From the NCBI RefSeq assembly GCF_900142325.1, contig NZ_FRAM01000001.1, positions 1,116,001 through 1,180,000 on the forward strand: a stretch of DNA of 64,000 nt. Direction: 5' to 3'. Origin of the DNA: Epilithonimonas mollis. Its GTDB lineage: Bacteria > Bacteroidota > Bacteroidia > Flavobacteriales > Weeksellaceae. Under the pieces are notes generated by a model that was given only the letters and a program-made list of their open reading frames with translations, had not been told where the DNA came from and made no database searches. Below, piece after piece: positions 16,392 to 25,283 of the stretch. The position numbers and the translations under genes are program-made. Each line of letters begins with the position of its first letter. Positions within the stretch are counted from its first letter, which is position 1.

Positions 16392-17020
16392 CTGTTAATT
16401 ATTCCTATTCCGGAAGGGCTTTGCGAAATCAGGCCCTCTTTTTCAAATTTTTTCAGGATACGGCTAACAACCTCTCTTGCAGTGCCCAATTCGTCTGCAA
16501 TTTTTTTATGTGAAACCTTCACAACGTCGTTTCCGTTTCTTCTGATTCTTTCGTGGAGATATTCTAAAACCCTGTGATCCAGCTTCTGAAATACAATTTT
16601 ATTGATGGTTTCCATCATAAACTTGTACCTGGAGTCATATTCCAGGAAGAAAATCTGGTTTAGTCTCGGGTATCTTTGAAGCCATTCTAAAAATTGCCCT
16701 ACCGGAAGCAAAAGTACGTCCGACTTTTCTTCTGATACCGCATATATACGGCTTACTTTATCTGTAAATATTGTAGAAAAAGTCATTATGCAACTCTCGC
16801 CCGGAGAGATATAATAGTAGACCAGTTCTTTTCCGTCATTCAGATTATAAACTTTCACCAGACCTTTTATAAGAATAGGGATAAATTTTACTTTCTCACC
16901 TTCTGCGATGAGTTCTTTTTTAGCATCAACCGATACAAAAACCCCATGCTCCTTAATTTCCTGATAAAAATTTTCATCAAATTTTTCAAATTTCCTTTTG
17001 ATGAAATCCGAATTTCCCAT
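16385..17020 (-). CDS. Crp/Fnr family transcriptional regulator
   Basis: 211 residues from the ATG at 17020 (MGNSDFIKRKFEKFD); the earlier TTG lies in the -7 box. The cyclic-nucleotide-binding-like barrel (about 20-130: LIAEGEKVKFIPILIKGLVKVY, YISPGESCIMTFSTIF) lacks the Fnr cysteine cluster. The C-terminal winged helix has the recognition helix ADELGTAREVVSRILKKFEKEG. Bacteroidota proteins of this type respond to unknown ligands. The gene sits directly upstream of the electron-transfer operon and ends in a hairpin that could be its own binding site, so it is the natural candidate regulator. Confidence 0.93.
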   Translation of the reverse strand: MGNSDFIKRKFEKFDENFYQEIKEHGVFVSVDAKKELIAEGEKVKFIPILIKGLVKVYNLNDGKELVYYYISPGESCIMTFSTIFTDKVSRIYAVSEEKSDVLLLPVGQFLEWLQRYPRLNQIFFLEYDSRYKFMMETINKIVFQKLDHRVLEYLHERIRRNGNDVVKVSHKKIADELGTAREVVSRILKKFEKEGLISQSPSGIGIINRR

Positions 17021-17032
17021 TAATTTTTTTAT

Positions 17033-17040
17033 CAAATGTA
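17033..17040 (-). promoter_or_regulatory. -7 promoter box TACATTTG for the Crp-type gene
   Basis: Minus-strand TACATTTG, 12 bases before the ATG at 17020. It covers the apparent TTG start at 17035. Confidence 0.65.
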
Positions 17041-17186
17041 AAAAGATATTTTAAATTAACAAATCACCATTTAGGGTAATAGTCATTATAATTATCATTT
17101 CAATTATAGCTATTTTCTTAAATAAAATACTTTTCCTCACGCTAAAGCGTTCTACATAGCAAAGTCCGAGCGTTGCTATCGTAACA

Positions 17187-17207
17187 CCGGAAAACAATTT
17201 CTTCCGG
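17187..17207. repeat. Small inverted repeat CCGGAA-N9-TTCCGG
   Basis: A perfect 6-bp inverted repeat in the divergent Crp/thioredoxin gap, preceded by a GC-richer stretch (CACGCTAAAGCG, GTCCGAGCGTTGC) unlike the AT-rich flanks. It could be an operator or a repeat remnant. Confidence 0.35.
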
Positions 17208-17231
17208 AGAAAATAAATCTAATTAATGGTC

Positions 17232-17239
17232 TATATTTG
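17232..17239 (+). promoter_or_regulatory. -7 promoter box TATATTTG for the thioredoxin gene
   Basis: TATATTTG lies 21 bases before the ATG at 17261; its last three bases form the spurious TTG start at 17237. Confidence 0.65.
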
Positions 17240-17260
17240 CATTACCAAAACCTACTTAAA

Positions 17261-17776
17261 ATGAAGAGGATATTAATTTACAGCTTATTATTTGTGTTTA
17301 AATTGGGATTTTCCCAAAATGTTCCTGAAGTTCTGAAAACCGAATTTTCCAAAGAAGCATTAGCGCAGACATTAGAGGACGAGAAGGGTAAGGTAATTAC
17401 CATGAACGATATTCTGCATCAGCATAAGGGAAAAGTTTTGGTTCTGGATTTCTGGGCTGGCTGGTGCAGAGACTGCATCAATGCTTTCCCGAAAGCAAAG
17501 GAATTAGAAGAAAAAAATAAGAATATCGATTTTGTTTTCCTGTCTCTGGAGAGAACCCAGGAATCTTTCCGGAAAAGCCTGGAAAAATTCCAGATGAATG
17601 ACAAAGAGAATTATTGGTTTGCCGGTGGCTGGAAGAATAATTTCAATAATTATATCGACCTCAACTGGATTCCGAGATATATTGTAGTAGACCAGAAATC
17701 TGGTATCGCAAAATATTATGCCATCTCTCCGGATGATCCGGAAATACAGTCAACGATTGATAAACTAACCCTATAA
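17261..17776 (+). CDS. Exported thioredoxin-family protein (TlpA-like)
   Basis: 171 residues from ATG 17261 (MKRILIYSLLFVFKLGFSQ signal peptide). A thioredoxin fold follows with VLVLDFWAGWCRDCINAFP (active site WCRDC, residues 68-72), FVFLSLERTQESF and the cis-proline segment LNWIPRYIVVD. It is likely a periplasmic disulfide reductase or peroxidase-like thioredoxin. It is a different protein from the TlpA-like one at the window start, which has a long N-terminal domain. Transcribed from its own promoter and ended by the hairpin at 17783. Confidence 0.9.
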   Translation: MKRILIYSLLFVFKLGFSQNVPEVLKTEFSKEALAQTLEDEKGKVITMNDILHQHKGKVLVLDFWAGWCRDCINAFPKAKELEEKNKNIDFVFLSLERTQESFRKSLEKFQMNDKENYWFAGGWKNNFNNYIDLNWIPRYIVVDQKSGIAKYYAISPDDPEIQSTIDKLTL

Positions 17777-17782
17777 TAAATG

Positions 17783-17813
17783 ATATCCCTAAAAATTTTT
17801 CGGGATATTTTTT
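17783..17813 (+). terminator. Intrinsic terminator after the thioredoxin gene
   Basis: Stem ATATCCC / GGGATAT with a 12-base loop and a T-run just after the stop codon. Confidence 0.75.
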
Positions 17814-17816
17814 GAT

Positions 17817-17824
17817 TAAATTTG
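17817..17824 (+). promoter_or_regulatory. -7 promoter box TAAATTTG
   Basis: TAAATTTG matches TAnnTTTG and lies 22 bases before the GTG start of the lipoprotein gene, immediately after the preceding terminator. Confidence 0.55.
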
Positions 17825-17846
17825 TTTGAACTAATAAAAAATCTCT

Positions 17847-18302
17847 GTGAAAAAATATTTGTTTTTAACAATAGCCGTACTTATTTTTTCTTGTAAAAAA
17901 GAAGAACCAAATAAGTCAATTGTAAAAGAGGTAATTCAAAAAAAAAATTTATTACCTAATGATGAATTTAGAAAAAAGATTATCCCACATATTAAAGATT
18001 CCAAAGACAGAATTAAGCTTGGAGCATTATTAGATTCATTAGACAAAAGAAAATTATCTTTTTGTGATTTTGTTCAGCAAGAATTTAAACTTGATGATTC
18101 TTGTTACGATGTTGCAAAAAAACATTTTCCTTTACCGGAAGATCAAGAAAAATTTCTAAAGATTCATAATGATGTTTATGATATTGCCCAGCAAAGGTTT
18201 TTATACAAAACAAAAATGACAGAAAAGGATTCAGATTATTTAGTTATAGTATATTCATTCAATGAAAATGTTAAAAATTTTGTGGTAGATATTGATTTGT
18301 AA
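17847..18302 (+). CDS. Lipoprotein of unknown function
   Basis: 151 residues, GTG start at 17847. The lipoprotein signal KKYLFLTIAVLIFSC gives lipidation at Cys16, followed by a charged KKEEPNKS linker. The mature part is mostly helical and lysine/aspartate rich, with a Cys pair (LSFCDFVQQEFKLDDSCYDV) that could form a disulfide. I recognise no domain. It ends one base before the dinB ATG, so it is probably co-transcribed with dinB. Low GC, as for many accessory lipoproteins here. Confidence 0.7.
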   Translation: MKKYLFLTIAVLIFSCKKEEPNKSIVKEVIQKKNLLPNDEFRKKIIPHIKDSKDRIKLGALLDSLDKRKLSFCDFVQQEFKLDDSCYDVAKKHFPLPEDQEKFLKIHNDVYDIAQQRFLYKTKMTEKDSDYLVIVYSFNENVKNFVVDIDL

Positions 18303-19391
18303 ATGCAGCCTCAACGCAAAATAATCCACGTAGATATGGATGCTTTCTATGCATCCGTGGAGCAGCTCGACAATCCGGGTTTGCGTGGAAAAGCCATTGC
18401 TGTTGGTGGCGGCCATCGTGGTGTGGTTGCAGCGGCAAGCTATGAAGCCCGGAAATTTGGAGTAAGGTCTGCGATGCCCAGCAAAACAGCCAGAGAAAAA
18501 TGCCCGCATCTGATTTTTGTGAAACCGAGATTTCACAGGTACAAAGAGATATCGGGAAAAATCAGAAATATTTTTCACGATTATACCGATCTGGTAGAGC
18601 CACTTTCTCTGGACGAAGCCTATCTTGACGTGACCGAAAATAAAAAAGGAATCGAATCTGCCAATGACATCGCCAGAGAAATCAGAAAAAGAATCTTTGA
18701 AGAAACAGGTTTGACAGCTTCCGCAGGAATTTCTGTGAATAAATTCCTGGCAAAAGTCGCATCAGACATCAATAAACCGAATGGACAGAAAACCATTCAT
18801 CCCACAAAAATCAATACGTTCCTGGAAAATCTCCCGATAGAAAAATTCTACGGTGTCGGAAAAGTAACAGCCAATAAAATGCACGAACTTCATATTTTCA
18901 AAGGTGCTGACCTTAAGGCGAAAACACTTGGACAGTTAGAAGGTCTTTTCGGAAAATCCGGAAGATATTATTATAATGTGGTCCGTGGCATTCATAATGG
19001 TGAGGTAAAACCTAACCGGATCCAGAAAAGTGTGGCTGTGGAAAGGACATTCTGGGATGATATCAATGATGATGATGAAATCGACGAAAAACTGAAATCC
19101 CTGAGCCTGGACCTCGAAGAACGCCTCGGAAGAAAGGAGATCAAGGGAAAAACCCTGACGCTGAAGATCAAATACAAGGATTTTTCATTATATACGAGAA
19201 GTAAAACACAGGAATTATATTTCGAAAATGCAGAGAAGTTCTATAATATTGCAAAACAACTCTGGGAACTCAGGCCCTATGACAAAGCCATCAGATTACT
19301 TGGCTTGTCATTATCCAACCTTAATACGGAAGAAAAGAAACAAGTCTCCGTTCAACTGAAAATTCCTTTTGAGGAGTTCAGCAATGATTGA
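18303..19391 (+). CDS. dinB: DNA polymerase IV
   Basis: 362 residues, full length for Y-family Pol IV. Catalytic IIHVDMDAFYASVEQ (Asp11 area) and SLDEAYLDVT (acidic pair) are intact. The thumb's helix-hairpin-helix is LPIEKFYGVGKVTANKM, and the little finger follows with KSVAVERTFWDDI. The extreme C-terminus (VQLKIPFEEF) resembles a beta-clamp binding peptide. It copies damaged templates with low fidelity. The tight junction to the upstream lipoprotein gene suggests one transcript; no LexA-type box is visible. Confidence 0.97.
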   Translation: MQPQRKIIHVDMDAFYASVEQLDNPGLRGKAIAVGGGHRGVVAAASYEARKFGVRSAMPSKTAREKCPHLIFVKPRFHRYKEISGKIRNIFHDYTDLVEPLSLDEAYLDVTENKKGIESANDIAREIRKRIFEETGLTASAGISVNKFLAKVASDINKPNGQKTIHPTKINTFLENLPIEKFYGVGKVTANKMHELHIFKGADLKAKTLGQLEGLFGKSGRYYYNVVRGIHNGEVKPNRIQKSVAVERTFWDDINDDDEIDEKLKSLSLDLEERLGRKEIKGKTLTLKIKYKDFSLYTRSKTQELYFENAEKFYNIAKQLWELRPYDKAIRLLGLSLSNLNTEEKKQVSVQLKIPFEEFSND

Positions 19392-19498
19392 TTCCAGTCT
19401 ATTTGATTTTATCATTGAGTCTTTTTCCCAATTCCTTGGCTTAATATTTTCATAGAACGAAACATCAAATCAAACAATCTGAAAAAAACTACAATCTT

Positions 19499-20968
19499 AT
19501 GAACGGAACTATGATACAATTTTTCCATTGGTATACCGATGGAGATTCTTTTCTTTGGAAACACACCAAAGATTCTGCACAATATCTTTCTGACTTAGGA
19601 ATTACAGCAGTATGGCTTCCGCCTGCCTACAAAAGCACTAATGGCGGCTACTCCGTTGGTTATGATCCCTATGACCTGTTCGATCTGGGAGAGTTTGACC
19701 AAAAAGGAGGCATCCCTACAAAGTACGGCACCAAGGAAGAATACAAAGATGCAATAAAAACCCTGAAAGAAAAGAATATCCAGGTAATCGCCGATGTTGT
19801 TCTCAATCATAAAGCCGGTGGTGACGAGTTGGAGAAATTCCGTGTGGTAAAAGTAGACGAAAATGACCGTGAAAAAGTAATTTCTGATGTTTTCGAAATT
19901 GAATCTTATACTAAGTTCACATTTCCCGGCAGAGGAGAAACCTATTCCAACTTCAAATGGGATTTTACCTGCTTTTCCGGAGTAGATTATGCGGAAGGTT
20001 TAGATAAAGCCATCTATCAGATTTTTAATGATTTCGGCGATGGTTGGGATGACATTATTGATAATGAAAAAGGAAATTATGATTACCTGATGTATAATGA
20101 CATCGAACACAGAAATCCGTTCGTTCGGGAAGAACTCAATCATTGGGGTAAATGGTACCACGATCAAACCGGTTTTGATGGTGTGAGGCTGGATGCCGTC
20201 AAACATATTTCGCCGGATTTCTATAAAGAATGGTTGACGTTGTTACGTTCCAACACCGGAAAAAACATATTTGCCGTTGGAGAATATTGGGCACCTGGAG
20301 AATTACCACTTTTGGAAGCTTATATAGATTCTACTGAAGGCTGCATGAGTCTTTTTGATTCTTCCCTGCATCACAATCTGCATGATGCTTCCAAAAACCC
20401 GGATTATGACCTGAGGAATATTTTCAATGAAACGCTTGTCGCATCTCATCCGGATAAGGCAGTGACCGTGGTTGACAACCATGATACGCAGCCACTCCAG
20501 GCTTTGGAAGCACCTGTAGAGACGTGGTTTAAGCCAATTGCATATGCTCTGATTTTATTAAGAAAAGATGGCTACCCTTGTGTTTTTTATCCGGATTTAT
20601 ACGGAGCTAGTTATAAGGATCACGGAAAGGACGGGAATGAATATGAAATTTTCCTTGATAAAGTAAATGCAATTGAAGAACTCATCAAAGCCAGAAAAGA
20701 TTTTGCGTATGGCGAACAAAGAGATTATTTTGATGATGCGCATTGTATTGGCTGGACCCGTGAAGGCGATGATGAACATTCCGGCTGTGCTGTTATTTTG
20801 AGCAATAAAGATGTGAATCAAAAATCTATGGAAATGGGACAGCGCTATGTCGGGAAAACGTTTTATGATTTTACCGGACATATCCAGGATAAAATCACGA
20901 TCGATGAAAATGGCTGGGGTAATTTTCCTTGCCCTGCCGGGAATGTGAGCGTTTGGGTGAAAGTATGA
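19499..20968 (+). CDS. amyA: Cytoplasmic alpha-amylase (GH13_5)
   Basis: 489 residues without a signal peptide, starting MNGTMIQFFHWYTDGD, the opening of cytosolic AmyA enzymes. GH13 residues are intact: VIADVVLNHKAG, GVRLDAVKH (nucleophile Asp232), VGEYWAPGE (acid/base Glu262) and VVDNHDTQP (Asp329). It hydrolyses alpha-1,4-glucans inside the cell. The window also has a secreted T9SS GH13 enzyme at 26172; the two are not in one operon. The 19392-19498 gap shows no clear promoter motif. Confidence 0.95.
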   Translation: MNGTMIQFFHWYTDGDSFLWKHTKDSAQYLSDLGITAVWLPPAYKSTNGGYSVGYDPYDLFDLGEFDQKGGIPTKYGTKEEYKDAIKTLKEKNIQVIADVVLNHKAGGDELEKFRVVKVDENDREKVISDVFEIESYTKFTFPGRGETYSNFKWDFTCFSGVDYAEGLDKAIYQIFNDFGDGWDDIIDNEKGNYDYLMYNDIEHRNPFVREELNHWGKWYHDQTGFDGVRLDAVKHISPDFYKEWLTLLRSNTGKNIFAVGEYWAPGELPLLEAYIDSTEGCMSLFDSSLHHNLHDASKNPDYDLRNIFNETLVASHPDKAVTVVDNHDTQPLQALEAPVETWFKPIAYALILLRKDGYPCVFYPDLYGASYKDHGKDGNEYEIFLDKVNAIEELIKARKDFAYGEQRDYFDDAHCIGWTREGDDEHSGCAVILSNKDVNQKSMEMGQRYVGKTFYDFTGHIQDKITIDENGWGNFPCPAGNVSVWVKV

Positions 20969-20987
20969 TAATTTAGTTTTGGATTAT

Positions 20988-20995
20988 TACATTTG
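20988..20995 (+). promoter_or_regulatory. -7 promoter box TACATTTG for the AbiV gene
   Basis: TACATTTG matches TAnnTTTG, 11 bases before the TTG start and 17 before an in-frame GTG. Confidence 0.5.
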
Positions 20996-21006
20996 TCTTA
21001 AACTAT

Positions 21007-21597
21007 TTGGATGTGGAAAAAGAATTTCTGAGAGGTTTAGAATTATGTATAATTAATTCTAAAAATTTTTTTGATGATGCAAAAATATTAGATGATAATA
21101 AGCGAATAAGAGCTTATACCTTTTATCAACTTTGTATTGAAGAGTGTGGTAGGTTTTACTTAATATATAATTGTTTAGATGAATATTATGCTGGAAAAAT
21201 AAAAGCTAAAGATTTAAATTTTGGCAGGTTAAAAAAAAGTTTTGAATCGCACACATCTAAAACACATTTAAATATCCAAAATTTAATAATTAATAGTTTA
21301 GTTTTTATTGAGATGTCGAATTTTGAAAACAAAAATGAAATTGAACACTTATTACTAAACAATTACAACGAACTTATTAATTTAAAAGAAGAACTAAACT
21401 CATTAAAAAATGACAGTTTATATGTTAGTTTTAAAAATAATAAGTTTATTTTACCTGATGATAAAATATCATTGTATAAATTTCAAATAATAAAAAATAT
21501 AGCAAGGGTTAGCTTGAAAGCTCTGCTGATACTAAAGGAGTTTTATGAATCTAAGGGAGGATTTAAAAATATGAAACTAAAATATGTTCCAGATTAG
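21007..21597 (+). CDS. AbiV family abortive infection protein
   Basis: 196 residues, helical, very low GC. The N-terminal region LELCIINSKNFFDDAKILDD then RAYTFYQLCIEECGRFYLIY follows the AbiV/HEPN-like pattern (N-[AS]-x-x-L-x-x-D-A-x-x-L ... R-A-x-x-L-x-x-x-[AC]-x-E-E-x-G-[KR]). Lactococcal AbiV blocks phage translation when activated. No ATG is in frame near the front: the start must be TTG 21007 or GTG 21013. It stands alone between amyA and a convergent ALDH gene with its own -7 box and terminator, which fits a recently acquired single-gene defence unit. Confidence 0.75.
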   Translation: MDVEKEFLRGLELCIINSKNFFDDAKILDDNKRIRAYTFYQLCIEECGRFYLIYNCLDEYYAGKIKAKDLNFGRLKKSFESHTSKTHLNIQNLIINSLVFIEMSNFENKNEIEHLLLNNYNELINLKEELNSLKNDSLYVSFKNNKFILPDDKISLYKFQIIKNIARVSLKALLILKEFYESKGGFKNMKLKYVPD

Positions 21598-21607
21598 ATC
21601 AAAATAA

Positions 21608-21636
21608 AAAACCTCTCAAAAAATTCGAGAGGTTTT
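21608..21636. terminator. Bidirectional terminator between the AbiV and ALDH16 genes
   Basis: Stem AAAACCTCTC / GAGAGGTTTT with a 9-base loop lies between convergent genes. Confidence 0.8.
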
Positions 21637-21649
21637 GTTATTTAAAATT

Positions 21650-24043
21650 TTAAGCACCATAAGGAATCCAGATGTTTTTGATTTCGGTGGCGTGGCGCAG
21701 GAATTCTTCACCTTCGCCCTGAGCATTGTCCAGCCAGTTTCTGTATTTTCCGAAATTCAGCCAGGTACGTTTCATGCTGTCTGCCGCCAAAAACTCAACA
21801 TCTTTGCAACCTTCTTTGGTTCCGAAATACCAAACACCATCTATATTATAATGTTTCGCCATTTCTTTTGCCAGCTCATCCTTATGCCCGGTTACGATAT
21901 TTACCGTTCCGCCCGGAACATCAGATGTCTCAAGGATTTGATAAAAATCGGTTGCAGAGAAAGGGTGCTTTTCCGAAGGAATCACCACCACATTATTTCC
22001 CATTGCTATCGCAGGAATTACCGTTGAGATAAATCCTAGCAAAGGATTTTCGTCCGGACAAACAATTCCCATTACACCAACTGCTTCCGGCATTGCCAGC
22101 GTCACCATTCTCTGAACCGTTGAATGTGCCTGTCCGTCATATTTATCAGCAAAAGCCGCATAAGTATAAATTCTTTCAATTGATTGTTCCACTTCTTCCT
22201 CAGCCGACTCCAGGGATTGATTCGTCATTTCCACAATTCTTTCCGCAAATTCTTCCGAACGGATCGCAAGGTTTTCAGCAATGTAATATAAAACCTGTGC
22301 TCTTGCGTGGCCGGTCATTCCGGCCCAGGATTTTTCTGCGTGTGCTGCTTCCACTGCATTTCGGATATCTTTCCGGTTTCCTTCGGACACTTCGCCGATA
22401 TATTCTCCGAAAGCATTCAGGACGTTCAGACTATAACCGCCGTCCGGACGAGTTTGTTTTCCGCCAATGTATAATTTGGAAGTTCTGTCGATATCTTCCA
22501 GAATTGATTTTGATTTCTTACCTGTTTTTGACTTTACAGCTTTCTGAATGATTGGTTTTGAAGAAAACTCGTCTTCAATTTTTGGTTTCGTATATTCATA
22601 TAAACCTTCTCTTCCACCTTCTCTTCCGAATCCGGATTCTCTGTAACCTCCAAATCCTGCTGATGCATCAAACTGATTGGTACAGTTGATCCAGACTGCT
22701 CCGGCTTTTACTTTCGGTGCAACATCGAGAGCCAAATTGATATTTTCCGTCCATATGCTTGCAGCCAAGCCATATCTTGAATTATTCGCCAAAGCCACTG
22801 CTTCATTATGAGAACGGAAAGTCATTGCCACCAAAACAGGCCCGAAAATTTCTTCCTGAGCGATGGTTGCAGACGTGGAAACATCTGTAAATAAAGTTGG
22901 CGGATAATAGAATCCGTTTTTAGGAACGGCATTATTAGCCTGATAGATTTCACAGCCTTCGCTGATTCCTAATTTTACCAATTTATCGATGGTTTTGAAT
23001 TGCGTTTCATCCACAATGGCGCCCATATCGATTGCTTTGTCCATCGGATTTCCGACACGGAGTTTGCCCATTCTCTCCTTTAGCTTAGCATAGAATTTTT
23101 CGGCGATGCTTTCCTGAACTAATAACCTGGATCCGGCGCAGCAAACCTGCCCTTGGTTGAACCAGATCGCATCCACAATGCCTTCGATTGCAGAATCCAA
23201 ATCGGCATCTTCGAAAACGATGAATGGTGATTTTCCACCTAATTCCAGAGAGATTTTTTTGCCGCTTCCGGCAATTTCTCTTCGGATGATTTTCCCTACG
23301 TTGGTAGAACCGGTGAAAGCAACTTTGTTCACATCTTTATGATTGACCAAAGCAGTTCCAGCAACCGTTCCTTTTCCAGTCACGATATTAAAAACGCCTT
23401 TCGGAAGTCCTACTTTTTCACAGATTTCAGCAAATAACAATGCTGTCAATGATGTGTATTCTGCGGGTTTCAGAACAACTGTATTTCCCATTGCAAGAGC
23501 CGGAGCTACTTTCCAGGCGAGCATCATCAACGGAAAATTCCAAGGGATGATTTGCCCGATGACGCCGACTTCTTTATAATCCCTGAGTTCGGTTTCCATC
23601 AGTTTTGCCCAACCGGCGTGATGGTAAAAATGTCTTACAACGATTGGAATATCGATGTCTCTTGTTTCACGAATTGGTTTTCCGTTGTCCAGCGTTTCCA
23701 AAACAGCAAACAGTCTTGAATGTTTCTGGATTTGTCTCGCAATGGCGTACAGAGATTTTGCCCTTTCAAAACCACCTAAAGCTGCCCATTTCGGCAGTGC
23801 TTCTTTTGCGGCTTTTACGGCTTTATCCACATCCTTTTCATCAGCTTCCGCAAATTTTGCAAGCAGTTCTTTGTTAGCAGGATTGTGAGAATCCATATAT
23901 TTTTTGGAACTCGGTTTTGTCCATTCTCCGTTAATGAACAAATCGAAAGTTCTGTTGTGAGATTCCAGATAATCTACAGCCGGAGCTGCACTTTCCGGAG
24001 CGGGACCGTAAACCATTGTATCGAATATTTCTTTTATTTCCAT
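21650..24043 (-). CDS. ALDH16-type aldehyde dehydrogenase with a second, inactive domain
   Basis: 797 residues, about 1.6 times a normal ALDH. Domain 1 (about 30-500) is complete: IGQIIPWNFPL, KVAFTGSTNVGK, general base Glu267 in LELGGKSP and nucleophile Cys301 in NQGQVCCAGSR, then EEIFGPV. Domain 2 (about 520-797: KLYIGGKQTRPDGGY ... PEAVGVMGIVCPDENPLLGF ... AMGNNVVVIPSEKHP) repeats the coenzyme half but lacks the catalytic Cys and Glu motifs. This layout is that of the ALDH16 family (human ALDH16A1 has lost even the first cysteine). It sits 79 bp after deoC on the same strand, so it may oxidise the acetaldehyde that DeoC releases. Confidence 0.92.
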   Translation of the reverse strand: MEIKEIFDTMVYGPAPESAAPAVDYLESHNRTFDLFINGEWTKPSSKKYMDSHNPANKELLAKFAEADEKDVDKAVKAAKEALPKWAALGGFERAKSLYAIARQIQKHSRLFAVLETLDNGKPIRETRDIDIPIVVRHFYHHAGWAKLMETELRDYKEVGVIGQIIPWNFPLMMLAWKVAPALAMGNTVVLKPAEYTSLTALLFAEICEKVGLPKGVFNIVTGKGTVAGTALVNHKDVNKVAFTGSTNVGKIIRREIAGSGKKISLELGGKSPFIVFEDADLDSAIEGIVDAIWFNQGQVCCAGSRLLVQESIAEKFYAKLKERMGKLRVGNPMDKAIDMGAIVDETQFKTIDKLVKLGISEGCEIYQANNAVPKNGFYYPPTLFTDVSTSATIAQEEIFGPVLVAMTFRSHNEAVALANNSRYGLAASIWTENINLALDVAPKVKAGAVWINCTNQFDASAGFGGYRESGFGREGGREGLYEYTKPKIEDEFSSKPIIQKAVKSKTGKKSKSILEDIDRTSKLYIGGKQTRPDGGYSLNVLNAFGEYIGEVSEGNRKDIRNAVEAAHAEKSWAGMTGHARAQVLYYIAENLAIRSEEFAERIVEMTNQSLESAEEEVEQSIERIYTYAAFADKYDGQAHSTVQRMVTLAMPEAVGVMGIVCPDENPLLGFISTVIPAIAMGNNVVVIPSEKHPFSATDFYQILETSDVPGGTVNIVTGHKDELAKEMAKHYNIDGVWYFGTKEGCKDVEFLAADSMKRTWLNFGKYRNWLDNAQGEGEEFLRHATEIKNIWIPYGA

Positions 24044-24122
24044 CTTTTATTGATTGATGAATGATAGTTGATGATTGATTAATTCAAAACTCTGAATTCA
24101 AAATTTTGAATATTGAATTTAA

Positions 24123-25130
24123 TTACGCCATCGGATGACGATATCCTGCGGAATAGCTTCCCGTCACATAATGCTCAAGCTGTCTTTCAATATCGCCTAA
24201 AAGGGAACTTGCCCCGAAACGAAAAAGTTCAGGATTCAACCATTCGTCGCCCAATTCTTCTTTAATGAGAATCAGATAATCCAAAGCCTGTTTTGCTTTC
24301 TGGATGCCGCCTGCTGGTTTATAGCCTACCTTTACACCTGTCAATTTATAATAATCCCTTATGCAGCGGATCATCACGAGACTAACAGCTAGTGTTGCAT
24401 TCACAGATTCTTTACCTGTAGAAGTTTTTATGAAATCGGAACCGGCCATCATTGCTACCCAGCTTGCTTTGGCCACCTTCGTGTAGGTCGGGATCTCGCC
24501 TGTTGCAAGTATGGTTTTCATATGCGCATCGCCGCAAGCTTGTCTGCAAAGTTTCACTTCATCATACAATTCCTTCCATTTGCTTTCCAAAACCAAGTCT
24601 CTGGAAATCACAATATCGATTTCTTTTGCACCAGCCGCAACGGATTTTTTAATTTCTGCAATTTTTTCTTCAAGTGAATTCTTACCTGCCGGGAAACCTG
24701 TAGAAACAGCTGCAATCGGGATGTTACTTTCTTCCAAAGCTTCTTTCGCATATGGAATCAGGTTATGATAAACACAAACGGCTCCTGTTGTGAGATTGGC
24801 ATTCGCCATTCCCAGTTTTTCCAATATATCGTGACGAACAGGATTTCTGGCCTTCTCACCAAGACGAAGCACATTTCCGCGAGTATCATCTCCGGCCAAT
24901 GTCGTAAGGTCAATCATTGAAATAGCTTTCAAAAGCCAGGCAGCCTGATATTCTTTTTTCACGCTTCTTCTCCCGCCCAATGTGTTCACACGGCGTTCGA
25001 TTGCACTTCTGTTGATGTTGATCTCATCAAAATATTTTTCATTGTAAGGAATTCCTTCATTTCTTTCCAAAGTGTGGGAAGATGTAGTTTGAATTCCGTT
25101 TTTTTCCAGAACTTTTGTCATAGAAATCAT
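24123..25130 (-). CDS. deoC: Deoxyribose-phosphate aldolase
   Basis: 335 residues, the longer type with an N-terminal extension (E. coli DeoC has 259). Schiff-base lysine in SDFIKTSTGKES, second lysine in VGYKPAGGIQ, and MIDLTTLAGDDT near residue 75. It cleaves 2-deoxyribose 5-phosphate to glyceraldehyde 3-phosphate and acetaldehyde in nucleoside catabolism. Adjacent ALDH16 on the same strand and an Lrp regulator upstream suggest a small deoxynucleoside/acetaldehyde unit. A second ATG (25121) is equally possible as start. Confidence 0.95.
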   Translation of the reverse strand: MISMTKVLEKNGIQTTSSHTLERNEGIPYNEKYFDEININRSAIERRVNTLGGRRSVKKEYQAAWLLKAISMIDLTTLAGDDTRGNVLRLGEKARNPVRHDILEKLGMANANLTTGAVCVYHNLIPYAKEALEESNIPIAAVSTGFPAGKNSLEEKIAEIKKSVAAGAKEIDIVISRDLVLESKWKELYDEVKLCRQACGDAHMKTILATGEIPTYTKVAKASWVAMMAGSDFIKTSTGKESVNATLAVSLVMIRCIRDYYKLTGVKVGYKPAGGIQKAKQALDYLILIKEELGDEWLNPELFRFGASSLLGDIERQLEHYVTGSYSAGYRHPMA

Positions 25131-25232
25131 GTTTTAATTGAATCTCAATTGAGACTGAGAGGATTGTAAATTTAACAATTATCTACAAATGTTTTACATC
25201 AATAAAAAAAAATTTAAAACATTCATAAAAAA

Positions 25233-25256
25233 AACACATCCGGTTATGAATGTGTT
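25233..25256 (-). terminator. Intrinsic terminator of the Lrp gene
   Basis: Stem AACACAT / ATGTGTT with a 10-base loop and a T-run on the minus strand after the Lrp stop. Confidence 0.7.
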
Positions 25257-25283
25257 ATTGTATTATTTAATTTTTTTTCTGAG

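Noticed and set aside
19499-20968. GH13 pair as a starch utilisation locus
   Set aside because: The two amylase genes are separated by unrelated genes, and no SusC/SusD, glucosidase or regulator gene of such loci is present in the window.
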